Source of the DNA: Phylloscopus collybita
Lineage: Eukaryota; Chordata; Aves; Passeriformes; Phylloscopidae
DNA length: 64,000 nt
Direction of reading: 5' to 3'
Assembly (NCBI GenBank): GCA_027886175.1
Contig: JAJNNQ010000142.1
Span: forward strand, 2,672,501 to 2,736,500
This document shows positions 12,424 to 23,348 of the stretch, one piece after another. How positions within the stretch are numbered: the stretch's first letter is position 1; each line of letters begins with the position of its first letter. The notes below the pieces were generated by a model. The model was not told the DNA's origin. It saw only the letters and a program-made list of their open reading frames with translations, and made no database searches. Both the position numbers and the translations under genes were made by a program.

Positions 12424-14850
12424 AAACTTCCAACTGGTGGCATATTGAATCTGGGAGATATCCTCATTTGTATGTAATTTCTGTAGCCACAACCTAGTGG
12501 CGGGCAGACAGCATTAGACACGAACGCTGGCCCTTTTCCATGGGAAACCAAAGTCTCCACTCCAGGCTCCTCATGTCAATTTGTAGGAGGCCTTTGGCTC
12601 TACAGGGGCAGACAAACTTCCGTCAGGTGGTTGATTACATCGGAGAGATTTCCAAATTTTTTTTGGAATTTCAGCAGGCAGAAGCTCATTGGCAGGCAGA
12701 CAGCATTAGACATGAACGCTGGTCCTTTTCCATGGGAAATCAAAGTCTTAACCCATGGTTCCTGATGTCAGTTTTTTAGGAGGGCTTTGGTACAACAAGG
12801 GCAGAGAATCTTCCATCTGGTTGTAGATTGCACCTGGGATATATCCTTATTTCTATGGAATTTTAGTGGAATATTAATAGGAAGAAACCAAGTGGCAGGC
12901 AGACAGCATTAGACACGAACGGTGGCCCATTTCCATGGGAAACCAAAGTCTCCACCCCACGTTCCTGATGTCCGTTTCTAGGAGGCCGTTGGCAATACAA
13001 GGGCAGACAAACTTCCACCTGGTGGTAGATTGCACCTGGGAGATATCCTCATTTGTATGGAACTTCAGCACTCATAATCTCAAAGCCAGGCAGACAGCAT
13101 TAGAAAGAAATGGTGGACCTTTTCCATGGGAAACCAAAGTCTTCACCCCACGTTCCTGATGTCCGTTTTTTGGAGGCCTTTGGCACTACAAGGGCAGACA
13201 AAGTTCCACCTGGTGGTAGATTGCACCTGGGAGATATCCTCATATGTATGGAACTTCAGCAGTCATCACCACAGTGCCAGACAGACAGCATTAGATACGA
13301 ACGGTGGTCCTTTTCCATTGGAAACCAAAGTCTCTACGCCTGGTTCCTGATGTCAGTTTTTTAGGGGGCTTTTGCCACTACAAGGGCAGACAAACTTCCA
13401 CCTCGTGGTAAATTGCATCTGCGAGATATCCTCATTTGTATTGAGTTTTTGCAGGCATACGCCCAGTGGCAGGCACACAGCATTAGGCATGAACAGTGAC
13501 CCTTTTCCATGGGAAACCAAATTATCCATCCTATGTTTCAGATGTCAGTTTATAGGAGCCCTTTTGCACTACAAGGGCAGAGAAACTTCAAACTGGGGGA
13601 GGATTGCACCTGCGAAATATTCCCATTTGTATAGAATTTTAGAGGAATTTTAGTACGCAGAATCCCAGCTGCAGGCACACAGAATTAGACATGAATAGTG
13701 GCCGTTTTCCAGGGGAAAACAAAGTCTCCAGGCTAGCTTCCTGATGTCAGTTTTTAGGAGGCCTTTTGCACTACAAGAACAGACAAACTTCCAACTGGTG
13801 GCATATTGCGTCTTGGAGATATCCTCATTTGTATGGAATTTTAGTGGAATTAAAGTAGGCAGAAGCCCAGTGGCAAGTAGACAGCATTAAACACCAACGG
13901 TGGCCCATTTCCATGGGAAACCAAAGTCTCCACACCACATGCCTTATGTCCATTTATAGGAGGACTTTTGCACTACAAGAGCAAACAAACTTTCAACTGG
14001 TGGTAGACTCCATCTGGGAGATATATTCATTTGTGAGGAATTTCAGCAGGCGTAACAACAGGGGCAGGCAGACAGCATTAGACACGAACTGTGGCCCTTT
14101 TCCATGGGAAACCAAAGTCTCCACCCCACGTTCCTGATGTCAGTTTGTAAGAGGGGTTTGGAACTACAAGGGCAGAAAAACTTCCATCTGGTGGTAGATT
14201 GCACCTGGGAGATATCCTCATTTCCATGGAATATTAGTGGAATTTTAGTAGGAAGAAGCCCAGTGGCAGGCACATAGGATTAGACACAAACGGTGGCCCA
14301 TTTCCATGCGAAAAGAAAGTCTTCACCCCACTTTCCTGCTGTCAGTTTTTAGGAGGCCTTTGGCACTACAAGGGCAGAGAAACATCCATCTGGTTTAGAT
14401 TGCACCTGGGAGACATCCTCATTTGTATGGTATTTTAGTGGAATTTTAATAGGCAGAAGCCTAGTTGCAGGCACACATCATTAGACACGAACGCTGGCCC
14501 ATTTCCAAGGGAACGCAAAGTTTCAACTCCAGGTTCCTGATGTCAGTTTGTAGGAGGCCTTTGGCACTAGAAGGGCAGACAAAGTTCCGTCTTGTGGTTG
14601 ATTGAATCGAGGAGATACCCTCATTTGTATGGAATTTCAGCAGGCAGAAGCCCAGTGGCAGGCAGACAGCATTAGACACGAACAATGGACCTTTTCCATG
14701 GGAAACCAAAGTCTCCACCTCACGTTCCTGATGTCAGTTTGTAGGAGGCCTTTGGAACTACAAGGGCAGGCAAACTTCAAACTGGTGGTAGATTGCACCT
14801 GGGAGATATCCTCATTTGTATAGAATTTTAGTGGAATTTTAGTAGGCATA
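12423..14850 (+). repeat. Right arm, inverted block III (partner 3,870-6,299)
   Basis: Plus-oriented copy of left block III, beginning at the joint. About a dozen monomers are included. T-like and K-like monomers near 13,510-13,790 match those at 4,930-5,210 on the other strand. Scattered single-base differences between the arms, for example CATATGTATGG here at about 13,241 against CATTTGTATGG in the partner, argue against a simple assembly fold-back artefact. Confidence 0.88.
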
Positions 14851-17800
14851 AGCTCAGTGTCTGGCAGACAGCATTAGACACGAACGGTGGTCCATTTCCT
14901 TGGGAAACCAAAGTCTCCATGTCACATGCCTGATGTCAGTTTGTAGGAGGCCTTTGGCACTACAAGGGCAGACAAAATTCCACCTGCTGATAGATTCCAC
15001 CTGGAGATATCCTCTGTTGTATGGAATTTCAGCAGGCATATGCCCAGTTGCAGGCAGACAGCATTAGACACGAACGGTGACCCTTTTCCATGGGAACCTA
15101 TGTGTCCACCCTAGGTTTAAGATGTCAATTTATACGAGGCTTTTGGCACTACAAAGGCAGAGGAACTTTCATCTGGTGGTAGATTGAACCAGGGAGATAT
15201 CCTCATTTGTATGGAATTTTAGTGAAATTTTAGTAGGAAGAAGCCCAGTGCCAGGCAGACAGCATTAGACACGAACGGTGGCTTTTTCATGGGAAACCAA
15301 AGTCTCCACCCCACATTCCTGATGATAATTTATACGAGGCTTTTGGCACTATAAGGGTAGACAAACTTCCAACTGGTGGTAGATTGCACGTGATAGATAT
15401 CCTCATTTGCATGGAATTTTAGTGGAATTTTAGTAGGCAGAATCCAAATGATCGGCAGAGAGCATAAAACACAAACGGTGCCTCTTTTTCATGGGACACG
15501 AAGGTCTCTACCCCAGTCTCCTGATGTCAGTTGGTAGGAGGCCTTTGGCACTACAATGTTAGAAAAACTTCCAACTGGTGGTAGATTGCACCTGGGAGAT
15601 ATCCTCATTTGTATGCAATTTTGGCAGCCATAAGCCATGTGACAGGCAGACAGCATTAGACAGGAACGGTGGACCTTTTCCTTGGAAAACCAAAGTCTCC
15701 ACCCCACGTTCCTGATGTCAGTTTGCAGGAGGCCTTTGGACTACAAGGTCTACAAAATTCCATCTCGTTGTATATTCCATCATGGAGATATCCTTATTTG
15801 TATGGAATTTTATTGGAATTTTAGTATGCAGAAGCCGAGTGGCCAGCAGACAGCATCAGAGAAGAACGGTGGCCCTTTTCCATGGAAACCAAAGTTTCCA
15901 CTCCAGGTTCCTGGTGTCAGTTTGTAGGAGGCCTTTGGCACTACAAGGGCCGACAAAGTTCCGTCTGGTGGTTGATTGCATCGAGGAGATATCCTCATTT
16001 GTATGGAATTTCAGCAGGCAGGAACCCATTGGCAGGCAGACAGCATAGGACACGAACGGTGGACCTTTTCCATGGGAAACCAAAGTCTCCATCTCACGTT
16101 CCTGATGTCAGTTTGTAGGAGGCCTTAGGACCTACAAGGGCAGACAAACTTCCATCTGGTGGTAGATTGCACCTGGGAGATATCCTCATTTGAATAGAAT
16201 TTCAGTGGAATTTTAGTAGGCATAACCGCAGTGGCAGGCAGACAGCATTAGACACGAACGGTGGTCCATTTCCATGGGAAAACAATGTCTCCACCCCTTG
16301 TTCCTGATGTCAGTTTTTAGGAGTCCTTTGGCACTACAAGGGCAGACAAACTTCCAACTGGTGGTAGATTCCGTGTGGGAGATATCCTCATTTGTGAGGA
16401 ACTTCAGCAGTCATAACCACAGTGCCAGGCAGACAGCATTAGACAGGAACGGTGGCCCTTTTCCATGGAAAAACAAATTATCCATACTATGTTCCTGATG
16501 TCAGTTTGAAGGAGGCTTTTGGCACTACAAGGGCAGACACACTTCCATCTGGTGGTTGATTGCACCGGGGAGATATCCGCATTTGTGAGGAATTTCAACA
16601 GGCATAACCCCAGTGACAGGTAGACAGCATTAGACACAAAGAGTGGCCCTTTTCCATGGGAAACCAAAATCTCCACCCCATGTTGCAAATGTCACTTTGT
16701 AGGAGGCGTTTTCCAATATAAGGGCAGAGAAACTTCCATCTGGTTGTAGATTGCACCTGGGAGATATCCTCATTTCTATGGAATTTTAGTGGAATGTTAG
16801 TAGGCAGAATCCCAGCGGAAGGCAGAGAGAATTAGACAGGAACAGTGGCCCGTTTCCTAGGGAAACCAAAGTCTCCATCCCACATTCCTGATGTCAGGTT
16901 GTCGGAGGACTTTGGCATTAAACGGGCAGACAAACTTCCATCTGGTGGGAAATTGCATTTGGGAGATATCCTCATTTGTAGGGAATTTTAGTAGGCATAT
17001 GCCCACTGGCAGGCAGACAGCATTAAACACCAAGGGTGGCCCTTTTCCATGGGAAACCAAAGCGTCCTTTCCAGATTCCTGATGTCAATTTGTAGGAGGC
17101 CGTTGGCATTACAAGGGCAGACAAACTTTCAACTGGTGGTAGACTCCATCTGGGAGATATCCTCATTTGTATGGGATTTTACTAGGCATAAGCCCAGTGG
17201 CAGGCACATAGCATTATACACAAACGGTGGCCCATTTCCATGGGAAACCAAAGTCTCCACTGCACGTTCCTGATGTCAGTTTGTAAGAAGCCTTTGGCTC
17301 TAAATGGGCACACAAACTTCCATCTGGTGGTAGATTGCACCTGGGAGACATCCTCATTTCTCTGGAATTTTAGTGGAATTTTAATAGGCAAAAGCCTAGT
17401 GGCAGGCACACATCATTAGACAGGAACGCTGGCCCATTTCCATGGGAGAAGAAAGTCTCCAACCCACGTTCCTGATTTCAGTTTTTAGGAGGCGTTTAGA
17501 ACTGCAAGGGCAGACAAACTTCCATCTGGTGGGAAATTGCATTTGGGAGATATCCTCATATGTATGGAACTTTGGTAGGCTTATGCCCACTGGCAGGCAG
17601 ACAGCATTAGACACGAACGGTGGCCTCTTTCCATGGAAAAACAAAGTCTCCAACCCACGTTCCTGATGTCGGTTTTTAGGAGGCCTCTGGCACTACAAGT
17701 GGAGACAAACTTCCAACTGCTGGCATATTGCATCTGGGAGATATCTTCATTTGTGAGGAATTTCAGCAGGCAGAACCCCAGTGACAGGCAGACAGCATTA

Positions 17801-18595
17801 GACACGAACAATGGACCTTTTCCATGGGAAACCAAAATCTCCACCCCACGTTGCTGATGTCACTTTGTAGGGGGCGTTTTCCAATATAAGGGCAGAGAAA
17901 CTTCCATCTGGTGGTAGATTGCACCTGGGAGATATCCTCATTTCTATGGAATTTTAGTGGAATTTTAGTAGGAAGAAGCCCAGTGGCAGGCACATAGCAT
18001 TAGACACAAATGGTGGCCCATTTCCATGGGAGAAGAAAGTCTCCAACCCACGTTCCTGATTTCAGTTTTTAGGAGGCGTTTGGAACTACAAGGGCAGACA
18101 AACTTCCATCTGGTTATAGATTGCACCTGGGAGATATCCTCATTTGTGTAGAATTTTAGTGGAATTTTAGTAGGCATAAGCCCAGTGGCTGGCAGGCAGC
18201 ATTAGCCGCAAACGGTGGCCCATTACCTTGGGAAACCGAAGTCTCCACCCCACGTTCCTGATGTCAGTTTTTACGAGGCCTTTGGCACAAGGAGGGCAAA
18301 CAAACGTCCACCTGGTGGTAGATTGCACCTGGGAGATATCCTCATTTGTATTGAACTTCAGCAGTCATAACCACAGTGCCAGGCAGACAGCATTAGACAG
18401 GAACGGTGGTCCTTTTCAATGGGAAACCAAAGTCTCCGCCCCAGGTTCCTGATGTCAATTTGTAGGAAGCCTTTGGCTCTACAGGGGCAGACAAACTTCC
18501 ATCTGGTGGTAGATTGCACATGGGAGACATCCTCATTTGTATGGAATTTTAGTGGAATTTTAATAGGCAGAAGCCTCGTGGCAGGCACACATCAT
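14851..18595 (+). repeat. Divergent right-arm satellite without full left counterpart
   Basis: About 19 plus-oriented monomers replace the 1.6 kb at 2,286-3,869 of the left arm. Several are the most diverged in the window: two near 15,120 and 15,330 share AATTTATACGAGGCTTTTGG, and one near 15,745 has lost several bases (GGACTACAAGGTCTACAAAA). Two E-like monomers occur (near 16,663 and 17,840), as do Q-like (near 18,428) and M-like (near 17,049) ones. No gene or foreign insertion is seen. Confidence 0.85.
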
Positions 18596-20271
18596 TAGAC
18601 ACGAACGGTGCCCTTTTCCATGGGAAACCAAAGTCTCCATCCCACGTTCCTGATGTCAGTCATTAAGAGGCGAATGGAACTACAAGGGCAGAAAAATTTC
18701 CATCTGGTGGTAGATTGGACCTGGGAGATATCGCCATTTGTATGGAATTTTAGTGGTATTTTAGTAGGCAGAAGTCCAGCGGCAGGCAGACAGCATTGCA
18801 CACGAATGCTGGCCAATATCCATGGGAAACCAAAGTCTCCAACCCAGGCTCCTCATGTCAGTTTGTAGGAGGCCTTTGGCATTAAAAGGGCAGACAAACT
18901 TCCATCTGGTGGTTGATTGCATCGGCGAGATATGCTCATTTGTATGGGATTTCAGAAGGCAGAAGCCAAGTGGCACGCAGACAGCATTGGACACGAACAG
19001 TGGCCCATTTCCATAGGAAACCAAAATCTCCACCCCACGTTGCTGATGTCTCATTGTAGGAGGCGTTTTCCAATATAAGGGCAGAAAAACTTCCATCTGG
19101 TTGTAGATTGCACCTGGGAGATATCCTCATTTCTATGGAATTTTAGTGGAATTTTAGTAGGAAGAAACCCAGTGGCAGGCAGACAGCATTAGACACGAAC
19201 AATGGCCCATTTCTATGGGAAACCAAAGCCTCCACTCCGGGTTCCGGGTGTCATTTTGTAAAAGGCCTTTGGCACTACAAGGGCAGACAAAGTTCCGTCT
19301 TGTGTTTGATTGAATCGAGGAGATACCCTCATTTGTATGGAATTTCAGCAGGCAGAAGCCCAGTGGCAGGCAGACAGCATTAGACACGAACAATGGACCT
19401 TTTCCATGGGAAACCAAAGTCTCCACCTCACGTTCCTGATGTCAGTTTGTAGGAGGCCTTTGGAAATACAAGGGCAGGCAAACTTCCATCTGGTGGTAGA
19501 TTGCACCTGGGAGATAACCTCATTTCTATAGAATTTTAGTGGAATTTTAGTAGGCATAAGGCCAGTGGCTGCCAGACAGCATTAGACACGAACGGTGGGC
19601 ATTTCTTTGGGAAACAAAAGTCTCCACCCCCCGTTCGGGATGTCAGTTTTTAGGAGCCTTTTGGCACTACGGGGGCAGAAAAACTTCCACCCAGTGGTAG
19701 ATTACACCTGGGAGATATCCTCATTTGTATGGAACTTCAGCAGTCATCACCACAGTGCCAGGCAGACAGCATTAGACAGGAACGGTGGTCCTTTTCCATG
19801 GGAAAGCAAAGTCTCCACCCCAGGTTCCTGATGGCAGTTTGTAGGAGGCCTTTGGAAACACAAGGGCAGAGAATCTTCCATCTGGTGTTAGATTGCACCT
19901 GGGAGATATACTCATTTGTATGGAATTTTAGTGGAATATTAGTAGACAGAATCCCAGCTGAAGGTAGACAGAATTAGACATGAATAGTGGCTCATTTCCA
20001 TGGGAAACCAAAGTCTCCACCCCAGGTTCCTCATGTCATTTTCTAGGAGGCCTCTGGCACTACAGGAGGAGACAAAGTTCCAATTGGTGGTATATTGCAT
20101 CTAGGAGATATCCTCATTTGTATGTAATTTTAATAGCCATAAGCCCAGTGGCAGGCAGACAGTATTAGACGCGAACGCTGGCCCTTTTCCATGGGAAACC
20201 AAAGTCTACCCCTCAGGTTCTTGATGTCAATTTGTAGGAAGCCTTTGGCTCTTCAGGGGCAGACAAACTTC
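18596..20271 (+). repeat. Right arm, inverted block II (partner 610-2,285)
   Basis: Inverted partner of left block II, coordinate sum 20,881. It contains O-like (about 19,806), P-like (about 20,009) and Q-like (about 20,200) monomers in HOR order. The O-P-Q succession therefore already existed in this older part of the array. Confidence 0.85.
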
Positions 20272-20481
20272 CATCTGGTGGTAGATTGCACCTGGGAGAC
20301 ATCCTCATTTGTATAGAATTTTAGTGGAATTTTAGTCGGCATAAGCCCAGTGTCTCGCAGACAGCATTAGACACGAACTGTGGTCCATTTCCTTGGGAAA
20401 CCAAAGTCTCCATCTCACGTGCCTGATGTCAGTTTGTAGGAGGTCTTTGGCACTACAAGGGCAGATAAACTTCCAACTGGT
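20272..20481 (+). repeat. Extra monomer-length segment in the right arm
   Basis: About 201 bp present here but missing between blocks I and II on the left, where a fused monomer near 600-610 bridges the gap. Whether the left lost it or the right gained it cannot be decided from this window. Confidence 0.75.
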
Positions 20482-21083
20482 GGTAGATTCCGTGCGGGAG
20501 ATATCCTCATTTGTGAGGAATTTCAGCAGGCATAACCCCAGTGGCAGGCAGACAGCATTAGACACAAACGGTGGTCCTTTTCCATGGGAAACTGAAGTCT
20601 CTACCCCACGTTCCTGATATTAGTTTGTAAGAGGCCTTTGGAAGTACAAGGGCAGAAAAACTTCCATCTGGTGGTAGATTGCACCTGGGAGATATCCTCA
20701 TTTTTATGGAATTTCAGTGGTATTAAAGTAGGCAGAAATCCAGCAGCAGGCAGACTGCTTTACACACGAACGCTGGCCCATATCCATGGGAAACCAAAGT
20801 CTCCACTCCAGGCTCCTCATGTCAGTTTATAGAAGGCCTTTGGAAATACAAGGGCAGAAAAACATATATCTGGCGGTAGACTGCACCCGGGAGATGTCTT
20901 CATTTGTATGGAATTTCAGTGGAATTTTCGTAGGTAGAAGCCCAATGGCCGACAGACATTATTAGACACGAACGGTGGCCCATTTCCATGAGAAACCAAA
21001 GTCTCCACCCCAGGTTCCTGATGTCAGTTTTTAGGAGGCCTTTGGCACTAGAAGGGCAAACAGACTTCCAACTGATGGGAGAT
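20482..21083 (+). repeat. Right arm, inverted block I (partner 1-600)
   Basis: Inverted partner of the first 600 bp of the window. Rare shared variants include GACAGACATTATTAGACACG near 20,951 and a GAGAAACCAAAG monomer start near 20,990. Homology probably continues beyond 21,083 into sequence left of the window. Confidence 0.85.
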
Positions 21084-21180
21084 TCCATCCGGGAAATATC
21101 CTCATTTGTGAGGAATTTCAGTAGGCATAACTCCAGTGGCAGGCAGACAGCATTAGACACGAACAGTGGCCCTTTTCCAT

Positions 21181-23348
21181 GGGAAACCAAAATCTCCACC
21201 CCACGTTGCTGATGTCTCATTGTAGGAGGCGTTTTCCAATATAAGGGCAGAGAAACTTCCATCTGGTTGTAGATTGCACCTGGGAGATATCCTCATTTCT
21301 ATGGAGTTTTAGTGGAATTTTAGTAGGAAGAAGCACAGTGGCAGGCAGACAGCATTAGACACGAACAATGGCCCATTTTTATGGGAAACCAAAGTCTCCA
21401 CCCCACGTTCTTGATGTCCGTTTCTAGGAGGCCTTTGACACTACAAAGGTAGACAAACTTCCGTCTGGTGGTTGATTGCATCGGGGAGATATCCTCATTT
21501 GTATGGAACTTCAGCAGGTAGAAGCCCAGTGGCAGGCAGACAGCATTAGACATGAACGGTGGCCCTTTTCCCATGGGCAGCCAAAGTCTCCAAGCCACGT
21601 TCCTGATGTCAGGTTTTAGGAGGCCTTTGGCAGTACAAGGGCAAACAAACTTCCGTCTGGTGGCTGATTGCATCGGGGAGATATCCTCATTAGTATGGAA
21701 TTTCAGCAGGTAAAAGCCCAGTGGCAGGCAAACAGCATTAGACACGAACGGTGGCCCTTTTCCATGGGAAAACAAAGTCTCCAACCCAGGCTCCTGATGT
21801 CAGTTTGTAGGAGGCCTTTGGCACTACAAGGGCAGACAAACCTCCATCTAGTGGTGGATCGCACCTCGTAGATGTCCTTATTTGTATGGAATTTTAGTGG
21901 TATTTTAGTACTCAGAAGCCCAGTTGCAGACAGAGAGCATTAAACATGAACGGTGGGCCTTTTCCATAGGAAACCAAAGTCTCCACGCCAGGTTCCGAAT
22001 GTCAGTATAAAGGAGGCCTTTGGCACTGCAAGAGCAGACAAACTTCCATCTGGTGGCATATTGCATCTGGGAGATATCCTCATTTGTATGGAACTTCAGC
22101 AGTCATAACCACAGTGCCAGGCAGACAGCATTAGACAGGAACGGTGGTCCTTTTCCATGGGAAACCAAAGTCTCCACCCTAGGTTTCTGATGGCAGTTTG
22201 TAGGAGGCCTTTGGAAACATAAGGGCAGAGAAACTTCCATCTGGTGTTAGTTTGCACCTGGGAGATATTCGCATTTGTATGGAATTTTAGAGGAATTTTA
22301 GTAGGCAGAATCCCAGCGGCAGGCAGACAGAATTAGACATGAATAGTGGCCCATTTCCATGGGAAACCAAAGTCTCCACCCCAGGTTCCTGATGTCATTT
22401 TCTAGGAGGCCTCTGGCACTACAAGACGAGACAAACTTCCAACTGGTGGCATATTGCATCTGGGAGATATCCTCATTTGTATGTAATTTTAGTAGGCATA
22501 AGCCCAGTGGCAGGCAGACAGCATTAGACAGGAACGGTGGTCCTTTTCAATGGGAAACCAAAGTCTCCGCCCCAGGTTCCTGATGTCAATTTGTAGGAAG
22601 CCTTTGGCTCTACAGGGGCAGACAAACTTCCATCTGGTTGTAGATTGCACATGGGAGACATCCTCATTTGTATGGAATTTTAGTGGAATTTTAATAGGCA
22701 GAAGCCTCGTGGCAGGCACACATCATTAGACACGAACGCTGGCCCATTTCCATGGGAAACCAAAGTTTCCAGTCCAGGATCCTGATGTCAGTTTGAAGGA
22801 GGCGTTTGGCACTAGAAGGGCAGACAAAGTTCCGTCTGGTGGTTGATTGCATCGAGGAGATATCCTCATTTGTATGGAATTTCAGCAGGCAGAAGCCCAG
22901 TGGCAGGCAGACAGCATTAGACACGAACAATGGACCTTTTCCATGGTAAACCAAAGTCTCCGCCTCAGGTTCTTGATGTCAGTTTGTAGGAGGCCTTTGG
23001 AACTACAAGGGCAGACAAAATTCCATCTGGTGGTAAATTGCACCTGGGAGATATCCTCATTTGTATAGAATTATAGAGGAATTTAATTGCGCAGAATCCC
23101 AGCGACAGGTAGACAGAATTAGACATGAATAGTGGCCCTTTTCTAGGGGAAAACAAAGCCTCCAGGCCAGGTTCCTGATGTCAGTTTTTAGGAGGCCTTT
23201 GGCACTACAAGAACAGACAAACTTCCAACTAGTGGCATATTGCAGCTTGGAGATATACTCATTTGTATGGAATTTTAGTGGAATTAAAGCAGGCAGAAGC
23301 GCAGTGTCAAGAAAACAGCATTGAAAACCAACGGTGGCCCATTTCCAT
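21181..23348 (+). repeat. Diverged proto-HOR unit bordering the homogenised array
   Basis: Eleven plus-strand monomers start at 21,181, 21,383, 21,575, 21,766, 21,968, 22,159, 22,361, 22,552, 22,754, 22,945 and 23,147. By diagnostic bases they resemble E, a G/H-like type, J, an unassigned type, an L/N fusion, then O, P, Q, R, S and T. The order matches the HOR exactly, but each monomer differs from its HOR counterpart far more than HOR copies differ from each other. The T-like monomer is the closest and is followed directly by A of unit 1. This is the boundary where homogenisation fades. Confidence 0.8.
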
